Source: Pseudomonas fluorescens (GTDB lineage: Bacteria > Pseudomonadota > Gammaproteobacteria > Pseudomonadales > Pseudomonadaceae). From it: DNA of 64,000 nt. Where the stretch lies: contig NZ_MRST01000027.1 in the NCBI RefSeq assembly GCF_001902145.1, positions 42,427 through 106,426 on the forward strand, written 5' to 3'. Of this stretch, positions 10,132 to 19,403 are shown piece by piece. The translations under genes were made by a program, and so were the position numbers. Below the pieces are notes generated by a model that saw only the letters and a list, made by a program, of their open reading frames with translations, did no database searches and had not been told where the DNA came from. The first letter of the stretch is position 1; each line of letters begins with the position of its first letter.

Positions 10132-10198
10132 GATCGAAGGCAAGCCCCAGTGCCAGTCAGTTAAGCGAACGCAATGCTCAAGGCAGTGAAGATCAAAT

Positions 10199-10767
10199 GT
10201 GGGAGCTGGCTTGCCTGTGAAAGCGCTAGTGCAGCAACAGATGCAGTGACTGATACACCGCCTTCGCGAGCAAGCCCGCTCCCACAGTTTGATCGCGGAG
10301 CGTCAGGTGGGTATGTGTCGTTTATCGGGCCGCCATCGCAGCATAGGTATCTACACAACTCTGTAGCGCTCAACGGTAACCACGATGCGAAGCGAGCCGC
10401 TCTTGATCTTGATCTGCTTTTGATCTTAGGCGCCCCGTTAAACCACGCTGGCCGGAATTCGACAGGGATTTGGGGGGTAAACCGGCAGGGATGCCGGTTT
10501 AGCCGCCCCGCGCCATGGATGGCGCGTGGCGGCGGCCCCCAAAATCACTGGCGGATTACGGGCACACCGAGCCTAGGCGAGGTGCCGAGTGGTGGGGCAA
10601 GAGCGTTTTGCTTACTTTTGCGCTTTTCAAAAGTGAGCCGCCGTCAGGGCGGAACCCTAAGTGGCCGTTACCTAAATAACGGATATGTACGCGCTCTGAT
10701 CCAACATCCCAGTTGGCTGCCAGGCCGCCTTCGCAGCGATGCGGCGACCCGACAAGCCAGCTCCCAC
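10199..10767. repeat. Composite intergenic repeat, copy 1 (REP arms + ~406-bp core)
   Basis: A REPIN (GTGGGAGCTGGC... paired with ...GCCCGCTCCCAC, 10199-10286) is followed by a core at 10331-10736 and an outward REP half ending at 10767. The core matches 27693-28104 with six substitutions and one 6-bp indel by eye. Between core and right REP half, copy 1 has about 16 extra bases. The open frames running through it are not conserved between the copies (one has TAG where the other has GAG), so I treat it as non-coding. It also covers most of the gap between the flavoprotein gene and sotB. Confidence 0.9.
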
Positions 10768-10801
10768 ATTTGGACCGCCGTATGGGTCGGCTGCCAGGCC
10801 G

Positions 10802-11986
10802 TTATCGGGGGCCAACACCCTGCCCAAACCGCCGAATCGCCAGGCAATACCCCACCAACGCCAACCCCGCCAGCAAACCACCCGCCGCGCCGATCCAGGC
10901 GAAGCCGAAGTGGCTGCCCACCCAACTGCCCATCAACGCGCCGCCGCCGATGCCGATGTTGTAGATCCCGGAAAACATCGCCATGGCCACATCCGTGGCA
11001 TCCGGTGCCAGCACCAGCACCTTGGACTGCATGGCCAGGCCGAAGCCCATGATCGCCATGCCCCAGAAAATGCTCAGCCCCACCAGGTAAGATTCGGCGC
11101 CGCTCAACGGCAGCATCAGCGCCAGGCACGCGGCGAGGATAGACACCGCGCCGATCACGAACAGGTGGGGATTGAAGCGATGCACCAGGCTGAACAACAA
11201 CGAGCCGATGATGCCAGCACCACCGAACACCAGCAGGATCAGGGTCACGGCACTGCCGCCCAGGCCGGCGACGCCTTCGACGAAGGGTTCGATGTAGCTG
11301 TAGGCGGTGAATTGCGCGGTGACGGTCATCGCGGTCAGCACGTAGAGCGCCACCAACGCCGGACGCTTGAACAGCAGCGGCAGGCTGCGCAGGGAGCCGG
11401 AGTTCTGGCTGGGCAGCAGCGGCAAGGTGCGCCCCAGCCAGAACACCAGGGCGGCGGCGAAGGCGGCGATCACCAGGAAGGTGGTACGCCAGCCCATGGC
11501 CTCGCCCAACAGACGGCCCAACGGAATGCCCAACACCATCGCCAGGGACGTGCCGGTGGCCAGCAAGCCAAGGGCCTGCACCTGCTTGCCCTCTGGCGCC
11601 AGGCGCACAGCCAGTGAAGCCGTGATCGACCAGAACAACGCATGGGCCAGGGCGATGCCGACCCGACTGACCATCAGCAAGCCGAAGCTGGTGGCCACGC
11701 TGGAAAGGATATGGCTGACGATAAACAGACCGAACAGCACGATCAGCAATTTGCGCCGTTCGACGTTGCGGGTCAGCAGCATCACCGGCAGCGAGGTCAG
11801 CGACACGATCCACGCGTAAATGGTGAGCATCAGGCCGACGCTGGCCACGGGCATGTCAAAGCTGGCGCCAATGGCGCTGAGCAGCCCGACGGGGACAAAT
11901 TCGGTGGTATTGAACACAAACGCGGCCAGCGCCAGGGCGATGACCGGTTGCCAATTGGCTTGGGGGGTTGCGGCTGAAAGGCTCAT
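10802..11986 (-). CDS. sotB: SotB-like MFS sugar efflux transporter
   Basis: The 394-residue protein is a 12-helix major facilitator of the SotB/YdeA family (DHA1-type), which exports arabinose, IPTG-like sugars and some drugs across the inner membrane. TM1 carries the typical FNTTEFVPVGLLS segment, and the family's usual length is about 396. The start at 11986 (MSLSAATP...) fits family length better than an upstream in-frame codon at 12016. It is monocistronic: it is separated from the fimbrial genes by about 120 bp and from the repeat by 34 bp. The substrate is inferred from family only. Confidence 0.85.
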   Translation of the reverse strand: MSLSAATPQANWQPVIALALAAFVFNTTEFVPVGLLSAIGASFDMPVASVGLMLTIYAWIVSLTSLPVMLLTRNVERRKLLIVLFGLFIVSHILSSVATSFGLLMVSRVGIALAHALFWSITASLAVRLAPEGKQVQALGLLATGTSLAMVLGIPLGRLLGEAMGWRTTFLVIAAFAAALVFWLGRTLPLLPSQNSGSLRSLPLLFKRPALVALYVLTAMTVTAQFTAYSYIEPFVEGVAGLGGSAVTLILLVFGGAGIIGSLLFSLVHRFNPHLFVIGAVSILAACLALMLPLSGAESYLVGLSIFWGMAIMGFGLAMQSKVLVLAPDATDVAMAMFSGIYNIGIGGGALMGSWVGSHFGFAWIGAAGGLLAGLALVGYCLAIRRFGQGVGPR

Positions 11987-12108
11987 TGACGGGCGCGGTA
12001 CTCTGACAGTGATCAAACGGCCACGCGGAACACGCGAAGCCGTTGAGCATTCTATAGGTTTCTCGCTGCGCTGTTGGCGCCGATCGGGCCCAGTTATCGC
12101 CCGACGGT

Positions 12109-12462
12109 TCAGGGCGAGGTCAGGGTAATCACATAGGCGCCCGATTGGATCGGCTTGCCCAGGTTATCGACGAGCACATACTGCTGGTCGTAATAACGCC
12201 CGTTGCGGACCTGCGACACCAGACGTGCGCTGGCTGCATCGACACCCGACGCCGTGGCGACGTTGCGCACATGGATGGATGTGTCGCGCGCGGCGGTCGT
12301 ACATCCGGTCAAGGCCATCGCCGAACTGCTGCGCGCATTTGTCGCACAGGGTGCCTCGACAATGCTGCCGGTGAACTGGATCACACCCTGGGATGCCGCC
12401 ATGCACGCCCCCGTCCAAAGCGCAACGAATCCTGTCACCAGTGATAAACGTTTTACGTTCAT
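12109..12462 (-). CDS. Small type 1 fimbrial-like protein
   Basis: This 117-residue secreted protein has a signal peptide (about 1-22, ending at MAA) and a compact pilin-like domain. It keeps the N-terminal strand (VIQFTGSIVEAPC), two cysteines that could form the usual pilin disulfide, and a C-terminal alternating pattern (SGAYVITLTSP). It is shorter than normal pilins (about 150-180), as seen in minor or adaptor subunits. The ATG is preceded by a strong AAGGAG at 8 bp. It is the last gene of the fimbrial run, 74 bp after the lone receiver gene, and is probably exported by the neighbouring chaperone and usher. Minor-subunit function is inference. Confidence 0.75.
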   Translation of the reverse strand: MNVKRLSLVTGFVALWTGACMAASQGVIQFTGSIVEAPCATNARSSSAMALTGCTTAARDTSIHVRNVATASGVDAASARLVSQVRNGRYYDQQYVLVDNLGKPIQSGAYVITLTSP

Positions 12463-12536
12463 GTCGACGCTCCTTCTGGGTTAGTTAGAAGGAAATCGTC
12501 ATCCGCACTGGGAACTTGAGATATTTCTGCGCTCTT

Positions 12537-12938
12537 TTAAGAAACTTCTGACAGGCGCGACTGATTAAACATGCTCAGCAATGCTCTGGCCGGCCCGCCT
12601 CCAGGCCACTGCAACGGGCTGCAAACGATGCGCCCCCGAGTCTCGGCACGCCACATCGCCAGGCGACACGCAGGCACGTCATAGATCAATACGTGCACAC
12701 TTGAGGGAAGGTGCTGCAAAAAGTTGCGCGCATCGAAAGACGCCTCAATCAACAACCGAGCGTTGATCAACAGCAGATCGAAACCACGCTCGCCATACCT
12801 GATCAGGTCCAGCGTCTGTTCCAGGCTCGGTATTGGCGCAATGGCGTAATAACCTTGATGATTGAAATCCCGCTCCAGACGCAGCCGGCGAACATGCTGG
12901 GCGTCGGCGATCATGATGCGCAGCGCTTTATTGATCAC
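12537..12938 (-). CDS. Stand-alone degenerate receiver-like protein
   Basis: The 133 residues have the outline of a CheY-like receiver: the first strand IMIADAQ, and a third strand LLLIN where the phospho-accepting Asp should be. That position is Asn59, only one acidic-pocket residue (Asp12) remains, and there is no clear K-P motif, so classical phosphorylation looks impossible. There is no output domain. The start is GTG at 12938, overlapping the stop of the REC-EAL gene (GTGA), which suggests translational coupling. The setting suggests a protein-protein adaptor in the fimbrial signalling circuit. The receiver assignment is based on fold pattern and context. Confidence 0.6.
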   Translation of the reverse strand: MINKALRIMIADAQHVRRLRLERDFNHQGYYAIAPIPSLEQTLDLIRYGERGFDLLLINARLLIEASFDARNFLQHLPSSVHVLIYDVPACRLAMWRAETRGRIVCSPLQWPGGGPARALLSMFNQSRLSEVS

Positions 12939-14152
12939 AGGTCGTCACCCTTGAACTGACCGCAAGGTGCGCCACGCTGCAGCCAGTGCAGTAAATCAGC
13001 CCCTTTCATCGGTCGTGCATACCAATAACCCTGGCCTTGGCTGCATCCCAACTCCAGCAGCGCCCGGTGTTGCTCATGCGTTTCGATACCTTCAACCACC
13101 ACGGACATGCCCAACGTCTTTCCCAGGGCCAGGGTGCTGCCGATGACCGCCCGGCAGCGTGGCTCGTGCAGCAAGCCACGGACAAATTCGCCGTCAAGCT
13201 TGATCTCGTTGAAAGGCAGTTGGCACAGGCGCTGCAACGAGGAGAATCCGGCACCGAAGTCATCAATGGACAGACGACACCCCATCATGCGCAGACGCAC
13301 CAGGTTTTCCAGGGACACGGCAGGCACCTCCAGCAAGCCGCTTTCAGTGAGTTCGAAGGTAATGCCAAAACCCAAAGCCTGATAAGCCGACAAGATATCT
13401 TTGATTAGAAGCGTTAAACCCGCATCGGCTAATTGGCCAGCCTGCAGGTTGAACGCCAGGTCCAGACTCCCCCCCATCCCTTTGACCTGCCGCTGCAGCG
13501 TCAACGCCTGCTGCATCAGGGCCAGCAGTAACGCGTCCATCAGGCCGGCGCGCTCGATCGCCGGCAGAAATACCCCAGGCGATAGAACCCCTTTGAAGGG
13601 ATGGTTCCACCGCGCAAGCACTTCCACGCCTTGAAGAGCGCCGGTTTGCAAGTCGAACTTGGGCTGATAATACGCCTCCAGTTGCTGGTCAGTGATGGCG
13701 CTGCGCATCTGTCGTTCGGTGGCGATATCCTGGCCCGTCGCGGGTTCGCCTGGCACTGGGCCCTCTCTCAACGCGAGCTCAAGCAACGGTTGCAGCGTCT
13801 GCTTGAGCAGCGGCTTACCGACGTCTCCCAGCATGTTTACTCCCAGCAACTCCCCCATCTGTCGTACCGCGAGGCGCACATCGCCAGGCAAGCCACTGCT
13901 GATGATGATCGCACCCACCTGCCCGGCGGCACTGATGCTCTGGATGAACGCCAACCCGTCCATGCCCTCCATCTGCAGATCGCATACCACGACGTCCACG
14001 TAACCCACACGTTGAAGGACGGCCAGGGCCTCGCTTCCGTTGGAAGCCTCCAGCACCTCCCGACACCCCAACTGCCTGAGCAGGCTGACGGCCATGGAAC
14101 GTTGAAAAAGATGGTCTTCAAGCACCAGTACCCGAAGCGGCAGAAAGGTCAT
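12935..14152 (-). CDS. REC-EAL response regulator, c-di-GMP phosphodiesterase (RocR/PvrR-like)
   Basis: The 405-residue protein has an N-terminal receiver (1-125) with acidic pocket E12/D13, phospho-acceptor Asp58 and the Lys in DVGKP. Its EAL domain (about 150-395) keeps the key residues: E in EVLARW, N in FNLQAGQL, E in FELTES, DD in IDDFGAGFSS, K in EIKLDG, E in VEGIET and Q in GQGYWYARP. It should therefore hydrolyse c-di-GMP to pGpG, possibly under phosphorylation control. It starts 9 bp after the adhesin stop, in the fimbrial operon. The layout matches RocR and PvrR, which sit beside cup fimbrial genes in P. aeruginosa and oppose pilus expression. Confidence 0.92.
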   Translation of the reverse strand: MTFLPLRVLVLEDHLFQRSMAVSLLRQLGCREVLEASNGSEALAVLQRVGYVDVVVCDLQMEGMDGLAFIQSISAAGQVGAIIISSGLPGDVRLAVRQMGELLGVNMLGDVGKPLLKQTLQPLLELALREGPVPGEPATGQDIATERQMRSAITDQQLEAYYQPKFDLQTGALQGVEVLARWNHPFKGVLSPGVFLPAIERAGLMDALLLALMQQALTLQRQVKGMGGSLDLAFNLQAGQLADAGLTLLIKDILSAYQALGFGITFELTESGLLEVPAVSLENLVRLRMMGCRLSIDDFGAGFSSLQRLCQLPFNEIKLDGEFVRGLLHEPRCRAVIGSTLALGKTLGMSVVVEGIETHEQHRALLELGCSQGQGYWYARPMKGADLLHWLQRGAPCGQFKGDDL

Positions 14153-14161
14153 GGCAGGCTC

Positions 14162-15262
14162 TCAGTAATAATCAATGGTGAACGTGGCCGTGGCGTTTGC
14201 AGGGCCGGCGCTGATGCTGTCTTCGGTCTGGATATAACGCGCCTTGAGCGGAATGGAGTAACTGGCACCCTCCTCGGCCCGAGGGGTAATGCCGCTGGCG
14301 CGCAACGTGGCCAATGGCAAAGGGGTGCCACTGTTGTCGGCGATTTGCACACCCACGCCAGCGGCAGACGGTGCATCGCCCACCGCACTGGCATTGAGTT
14401 TGAAAATGCCCTGCGCCGGATTGATGGCCGCCACGGTCGGATCTATACGCACGCGCAAGGTATTGTTCTTGCGCGACTCCAGGTTGTTCGAACCACCGTC
14501 GCTCAGCCAGCGAGGACCGGTGCCCTGGTAATAACCGTTGAAGGCAGGACAGTTGTTCAGCGCGATGGAAAAATCCTTCCAGGGGGTAAAGGTGTTCTTG
14601 CCGCTGAACTCGTTCGTCAGATGCGTCCCCATGGGCACAGTGACATCCGGCGTCGAACAGGTGCGCGACACAATGTTGATGTTGCCGGAATAGTTAACCT
14701 GCTGAAACTCGACGGTGTTGGAGGTAATGAAGCTTTGCACCACGGTCGGTAATAAAGCGCCTTGAATCGTACCCGCGCTTACCTCTCCGATCTTGATGAA
14801 TGAAAGGTCAAACGCCAATGTCGGTTGGAGTGTCCATCTACAAGGGTTAATTCCATTGCCACAGTTGGTTCCTAAGTTTGAAATCGGCATGGCACTGCCG
14901 GCATACCAGAGCGCAACGCCAATGCCCTTGACGCCGGTCTCATAGACTTTCCCGCCATAGGGGCTGCCGGTCCAATTGGCCAGGGGCAACGGCATGGACG
15001 ACAGTGAGCGCTTGGTCTCAATGCTGTAATTGCCTACTGAGCACAACACTTGCACCGCACTGACAGGGGTGAACGTTTGCCGATAGATTTCCGCCCCCAG
15101 CGGCACATCACGCCCGACGGTCAGATTCCCGCCCAACAGCGGTTGGGTACGCACCATCTTCATCGAGCCGGCGTCGATATTGCAGTCGGCGAACGCTGCC
15201 CCCGCCGCCAGCCATAACCCTGCCGCGAGGGCACCTGTTTTCAACCGTTGCATGGTTTTCAT
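14162..15262 (-). CDS. Fimbrial tip adhesin / minor subunit
   Basis: The 366-residue protein has a signal peptide (cut after about AAFA) and probably two domains. The N-terminal half (about 25-190) would be the receptor-binding part; the C-terminal half is pilin-like with cysteines (TCSTPDV) and a terminal TFTIDYY strand for donor-strand exchange and chaperone recognition. Two-domain subunits of this size cap chaperone-usher pili. The ATG at 15262 overlaps the usher stop (TGATG), so usher and adhesin are translated in tandem. An in-frame GTG one codon upstream is possible. The bound ligand cannot be predicted. Confidence 0.85.
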   Translation of the reverse strand: MKTMQRLKTGALAAGLWLAAGAAFADCNIDAGSMKMVRTQPLLGGNLTVGRDVPLGAEIYRQTFTPVSAVQVLCSVGNYSIETKRSLSSMPLPLANWTGSPYGGKVYETGVKGIGVALWYAGSAMPISNLGTNCGNGINPCRWTLQPTLAFDLSFIKIGEVSAGTIQGALLPTVVQSFITSNTVEFQQVNYSGNINIVSRTCSTPDVTVPMGTHLTNEFSGKNTFTPWKDFSIALNNCPAFNGYYQGTGPRWLSDGGSNNLESRKNNTLRVRIDPTVAAINPAQGIFKLNASAVGDAPSAAGVGVQIADNSGTPLPLATLRASGITPRAEEGASYSIPLKARYIQTEDSISAGPANATATFTIDYY

Positions 15263-17859
15263 CACAGTGTCTCCTGTGCGCTGTTCACAGAAGCAACGCG
15301 TTTATCGAATTGAACCATCGAGCACACGACGTCCACTTGTCGCAGCTGTTTGCCATCACTTTTCCCAGGCGGCAACGCCAAGGCACATTGCTGCCCAACC
15401 TGGGTGCCCCAACTGATCAACAGCCGACGTGCGTCGTCCTTGACCCGTGCATAGAGCTGACCGCCCTGCCCGACCACGCCGACCGATACGCCACGATCAT
15501 CGTCGACCGTCGCGCCAAACGGCAGCGCACCGCCATCGGCCAAGGTCACGTTGAGTAACACGGCCTGGCCGTTGCTGGTGCCGTACTTGAGCGCCACCAC
15601 CGCCCCGGCGCGTGGCGCGACCTGCTGGCTGGTTTCAGTCAGTTCGACATCCAACGAGGTACCCAATGGATCGATCGCCACCTCGTTCAACTCATAAGGG
15701 CGCAAATAAGGCACGACGGCATTACCGCGACCGTCGAGTTTCAAACCAGGAAAACCGACCACCTTGGCCCCCTCGGCGCCCGGCGCGCTCACGACCGCCA
15801 GGGTTTCACCGCGATAAGGCGTGAAGGTCACGCCCGCCGGATGGGCAACCACGCTGCCGCTGGCATTCACAGACAGGCTGTCATAGCCTTCGCCGCGACT
15901 GAGCGTGGCGCCGACGACGGCCTTTGGCCCGATGTACTGGCCGTTGACCGAGGTGCTGTTTGATCCGCTGGCGCCCTCATGGCCACCGGTCAGACTGTAT
16001 TGATACTGACGGTCCTCGCCTGCGGTACCGCTGAGGGTGGCTTGCTCGCTGTATTGTCCTCGGGCATCGCGCAGGACACGCGCCGACAACTGTGGCTGGT
16101 TGGACGATTTACCGAACTCCAACGGCATACTCACCGTGAACAACAAGCTGTTGTCCATCTCGCCCAGGCCCACGCGGCTGCGATTGGCACTGAGGCCGTA
16201 ACTGACCTGGCGCACTTGTTTGTTGTAGCTGAACTGGTACTGCACGTCCCGCCCGGGCTGGTTCCAGTAGTTCTGGGTGAAGCCGCTGAACGCCACTTGT
16301 CCCCAATCGCCAAGGCTCTGGTTGGCAGTCAGCGACAGACGACTGCGCGGACGCCCATACAATGCGGTGTCGAGCCCGTTGCGTTCGGCATCGAGCAGTT
16401 GCATGGCGTTGCTGAAATCCAGGTAGTCCTGGGTGGAAAAGCGAGTGGCGGCCACGGCAAAGTTGCTGCCGGTGCTGAGGATGTTTTTGCTGTAGGTGAC
16501 ACGGGCGCTCTGACCATTGGCCTGGCCACTCTTGAGCTGGGTCTGTGCCTGAGTCAGGTCAACGGCCACGGCGCCCACTGGGGTGCTGAAAGCCAGGCCA
16601 CCCAGTACGGAACGGTAATCGTCGCTGCCCTGAACACCACCGTAGCCGGTAAAAATATTGGTCAGCCCCAACTGGTAAGTGCCCTGCACGAGCCTGGCCT
16701 GACGGTCGAGATAGTTATTGCGGGTTTCGCCCGCCGTCACGCTGAAACGCGAAGTACCCGGGCGCAGCAGTTGAGCGGTTGCCGCATAAGGCACGATAAA
16801 GCGCTGCTCGCTGCCGTCTGCTTCGTACACGGTGATCTCAAGGTCACCGCCATAACCGGTGGAATACAAGTCGTCGATCACGAAAGCGCCCGGCGCCACC
16901 GTGGTTTCGTATAACAGATTGCCAGCCTGGCGCACCGCAACCCTGGCCCCGGTCCGGGCGATGCCGCGGATCACCGGCGCGTAACCACGCTGGGATTGCG
17001 GCAACATGCGGTCGTCGGTACCCAGTTGCACACCCCGGTAGGCCAAGGTGTCAAAGATTTCGCCGCTGGTGTTCGCTTCGCCCACGGTCAGCTGACTTTT
17101 CAGGCTGGTCACATCACGCTGGGCATAGGTATTGAGCGTCTGGTAAACCTGACCCGTATCCTTCTGCCAGTTCAGCGAACCGTTATGGCGCAAGCGCCAG
17201 TCGCCCAGGTTCAAGCCGGCGTTGAGGCCCAGGTAGGCCGAGTCGTAATTGCCGAAATCGGTTTTGTTGTGGTTGGCATTGAAGGTGTAGCTCAGCGTTG
17301 CGGCAGACACGCCTCGGTCCCACAGCTCGGGGCTGACATAGCCCCTGGCGTCACGACGCAAGGCGATCTGCGGGAGGCTGATGTCCAACTGTTGGTTGGC
17401 CGGAGAAAATGTCGCCGTAGCCCCTTCGATCAGTTGGTCAAGCGCCAGGCACGTAGCGTCGCTTTCCAATGCAGACGTGGCTTGTGCCGATAGTTTGTGC
17501 ATGTCCACACCGACCAACTCAAGCAAGCCGCGGGTGATACACACCACAGGATGGCTGCCGTCCGACTCGGCGTTGATGCGAATGTCCTGACGACTGGTCA
17601 GCGTGCCGTTAACCGCCACGTCCGCACGATACTGACCCGGCAACACCGGGTTGCCCTTCTCGTATTGGGTCAAATCAAGGCTGCGCGAATCCTCTGGCAG
17701 GAAGGCGTCGTTAAATTGCACGTCTTCGGCCCATACAGAGGGCGCTGTCAACACAGCGGGCAGCAAAGCCAGGGCCTTGAGCATCAGCGCCGTTACAGAA
17801 TTCAAGGCAAAGCGAGGGCTAGCCTGGCAGCCGTGGCCCAGGCGGTGGAAAGTCGTCAT
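15262..17859 (-). CDS. Fimbrial outer-membrane usher (PapC/FimD family)
   Basis: The 865-residue usher has an extended signal peptide (about 1-44), then a PapC N-terminal domain (FNDAFLP...), the 24-strand barrel with inserted plug (middle region with GYGGDLEITVYEADG), and a C-terminal domain ending near CSMVQF. It accepts chaperone-subunit complexes in the periplasm and threads the growing pilus to the surface. Length is normal for the family (800-880). The gene lies between chaperone and adhesin, 34 bp after the chaperone stop. No frameshift is visible. A Shine-Dalgarno sequence is weak, so expression may depend on upstream translation. Confidence 0.95.
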   Translation of the reverse strand: MTTFHRLGHGCQASPRFALNSVTALMLKALALLPAVLTAPSVWAEDVQFNDAFLPEDSRSLDLTQYEKGNPVLPGQYRADVAVNGTLTSRQDIRINAESDGSHPVVCITRGLLELVGVDMHKLSAQATSALESDATCLALDQLIEGATATFSPANQQLDISLPQIALRRDARGYVSPELWDRGVSAATLSYTFNANHNKTDFGNYDSAYLGLNAGLNLGDWRLRHNGSLNWQKDTGQVYQTLNTYAQRDVTSLKSQLTVGEANTSGEIFDTLAYRGVQLGTDDRMLPQSQRGYAPVIRGIARTGARVAVRQAGNLLYETTVAPGAFVIDDLYSTGYGGDLEITVYEADGSEQRFIVPYAATAQLLRPGTSRFSVTAGETRNNYLDRQARLVQGTYQLGLTNIFTGYGGVQGSDDYRSVLGGLAFSTPVGAVAVDLTQAQTQLKSGQANGQSARVTYSKNILSTGSNFAVAATRFSTQDYLDFSNAMQLLDAERNGLDTALYGRPRSRLSLTANQSLGDWGQVAFSGFTQNYWNQPGRDVQYQFSYNKQVRQVSYGLSANRSRVGLGEMDNSLLFTVSMPLEFGKSSNQPQLSARVLRDARGQYSEQATLSGTAGEDRQYQYSLTGGHEGASGSNSTSVNGQYIGPKAVVGATLSRGEGYDSLSVNASGSVVAHPAGVTFTPYRGETLAVVSAPGAEGAKVVGFPGLKLDGRGNAVVPYLRPYELNEVAIDPLGTSLDVELTETSQQVAPRAGAVVALKYGTSNGQAVLLNVTLADGGALPFGATVDDDRGVSVGVVGQGGQLYARVKDDARRLLISWGTQVGQQCALALPPGKSDGKQLRQVDVVCSMVQFDKRVASVNSAQETL

Positions 17860-17893
17860 AAGTTACTCGTGCGCAGGCGCGTTCGCGTGAAGG

Positions 17894-18634
17894 TCAGGGC
17901 TTGAGCGGTTGCTTGATCGGCATCAAAGCGCCGTAATCATTGATGGCGTTGAACTCCACCTGAGCAGAAGCGGACGGCGGCGACTGGAGTGTCGGCAGAG
18001 CAAACACTTTGCTTTCACCTGGACCGACCATGCCGTTTTCACTGTCGTAACGCTGGTTGCCGCTCGCCAGTGCCAGCTCTACCTGGGAAACGTGGTAGGC
18101 CGTCGGGTTGAACGCTTGCAACGCGTAGCCCTGGCCTTGCTTGATCACCGTCCACTGCACCAGGGCCGGGGCGTCAATCGGCGCACCGGGCAAGCCGTCG
18201 GGGCGGTAAAAAATCTTGATGCGCGAGCGAAATGCCATTTGCAACACATTAAGGTCCGACGCGCCTTCGGCCTTCGGCGGAATTTCCAGCACGTTGAGCC
18301 AGTACACCGATTCTTTGTTACCCGGCAGCGGCGCCCCGGTGAACATCAGGCGCAGGCTCTGGCCCTTGCTCGGATCGATCCGCGACACGGGCGGAGAAAG
18401 TACGAAAGGCGCTTTGGAGCTGGTCGGGCTGGACTTCAGGTCACCGGTATCGACCCAGGCTTGTACGAGTGCGGGCTTCATGCCGTTGTTATTGAGCTTG
18501 ACGGTGATTTCTTTCTGGTTCGCCGGGTACACCAAGCGGGTGCCGGTAATTACCACCCCGGCCATTGCCTGGGAACAGGCCAATGCAGCAAGCGCCAGCG
18601 ACGCGCCACGACGAAAGTTTTTGAAACAGGACAT
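17894..18634 (-). CDS. Periplasmic fimbrial chaperone (PapD/FimC family)
   Basis: The 246-residue protein has a signal peptide cleaved near AMA-GVVITG. Two immunoglobulin-like domains follow, with the family signature in the first: GTRLVYPANQKEITVKLNN and later SVYWLNVLEIPPK. It stabilises pilin subunits by donor-strand complementation and delivers them to the usher. The gene follows the major pilin after a strong intercistronic hairpin and has a GAGGTG ribosome-binding site 5 bp before ATG. Confidence 0.95.
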   Translation of the reverse strand: MSCFKNFRRGASLALAALACSQAMAGVVITGTRLVYPANQKEITVKLNNNGMKPALVQAWVDTGDLKSSPTSSKAPFVLSPPVSRIDPSKGQSLRLMFTGAPLPGNKESVYWLNVLEIPPKAEGASDLNVLQMAFRSRIKIFYRPDGLPGAPIDAPALVQWTVIKQGQGYALQAFNPTAYHVSQVELALASGNQRYDSENGMVGPGESKVFALPTLQSPPSASAQVEFNAINDYGALMPIKQPLKP

Positions 18635-18659
18635 AACTCACCTCATCAGCCGAATATCG

Positions 18660-18680
18660 GCGCGCCGGAACTCGGCGCGC
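18660..18680 (-). promoter_or_regulatory. Intercistronic stem-loop between pilin and chaperone
   Basis: A perfect 8-bp GC-only stem (GCGCGCCG / CGGCGCGC) with a 5-base loop lies just after the pilin stop and before the chaperone ribosome-binding site, without a T-run. Such hairpins after major pilin genes usually protect the pilin mRNA and reduce read-through, giving more subunit than chaperone or usher. That function is inferred from position. Confidence 0.6.
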
Positions 18681-18695
18681 TGACAAGCGAACGGC

Positions 18696-19241
18696 TTACT
18701 GATAGTCGACGTTGTAGGTCACGGAACTGATCACAGTGCCTGGCGTGGTAGCGCCGGTGGCCAGGTACTGCACGGCATACGGCATGTTGGCTGCGCCCGT
18801 ACCGTCAATGGTGTTGCGGGTAGTCTGGGTACGCTGGTTGGTGTTGCCGGCCTGAATCACCGCGCCGCCCTGCGCATCCACCAATTGCAACTGTACGTTG
18901 GTGGCAGTGCCGGTCATGTTGTTCAGATTGCCGGTCACTGGGTCTACAGTGGCACCGGAGTTGAAGAAAGCGGCGGCGGTAGTGGCGGTTCCCACGCAGT
19001 TGCTCAGCTGGATATTGAAGCCCGTGCGGCCTTCAGCCTGGCCCGCCGTCGTCAGCAGGCCAGTAGAAATGGTCGGCAGTGTCACGGTGGCCACGGCCGG
19101 CGTAACCACCCCGTCCACAGCGATGGTGCAGGTCTGGTTGACCAGTTCACCGTTGAAGTTGATGGTGCCGTCGGCGGCGCTGGCAAACTGGGCAGCGGTG
19201 ACGCTGAAGAGGGCGACGAGGGTAAGTGCTTGAACTTTCAT
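18696..19241 (-). CDS. Major fimbrial subunit (type 1 pilin family)
   Basis: The 181-residue precursor has a signal peptide ending at FASA and a mature pilin starting ADGTINFNGELVNQTC. It has the two pilin cysteines (NQTC and LSNC), a threonine/alanine-rich body and the conserved C-terminal SSVTYNVDYQ strand with the penultimate aromatic used for chaperone binding. ATG 19241 is chosen over an upstream in-frame start because it follows TTTGGAGC at a good distance and gives a proper signal peptide. It is the first gene of the pilus operon and has its own promoter region downstream of a terminator. Confidence 0.93.
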   Translation of the reverse strand: MKVQALTLVALFSVTAAQFASAADGTINFNGELVNQTCTIAVDGVVTPAVATVTLPTISTGLLTTAGQAEGRTGFNIQLSNCVGTATTAAAFFNSGATVDPVTGNLNNMTGTATNVQLQLVDAQGGAVIQAGNTNQRTQTTRNTIDGTGAANMPYAVQYLATGATTPGTVISSVTYNVDYQ

Positions 19242-19403
19242 GATGCAGCTCCAAAGGATAGGTGATGAACACTGTCGCCAAGCCTCGTTGGACTGCCAGA
19301 CGCCGTAGCGGCTGTGCAACAAACTCAACGGTTGTCTTGTTCGACAGGACGCATCTTCCGCCTACCGGCATGCCCAACCTGTAGTATCGATCCCTCCAAA
19401 ACG

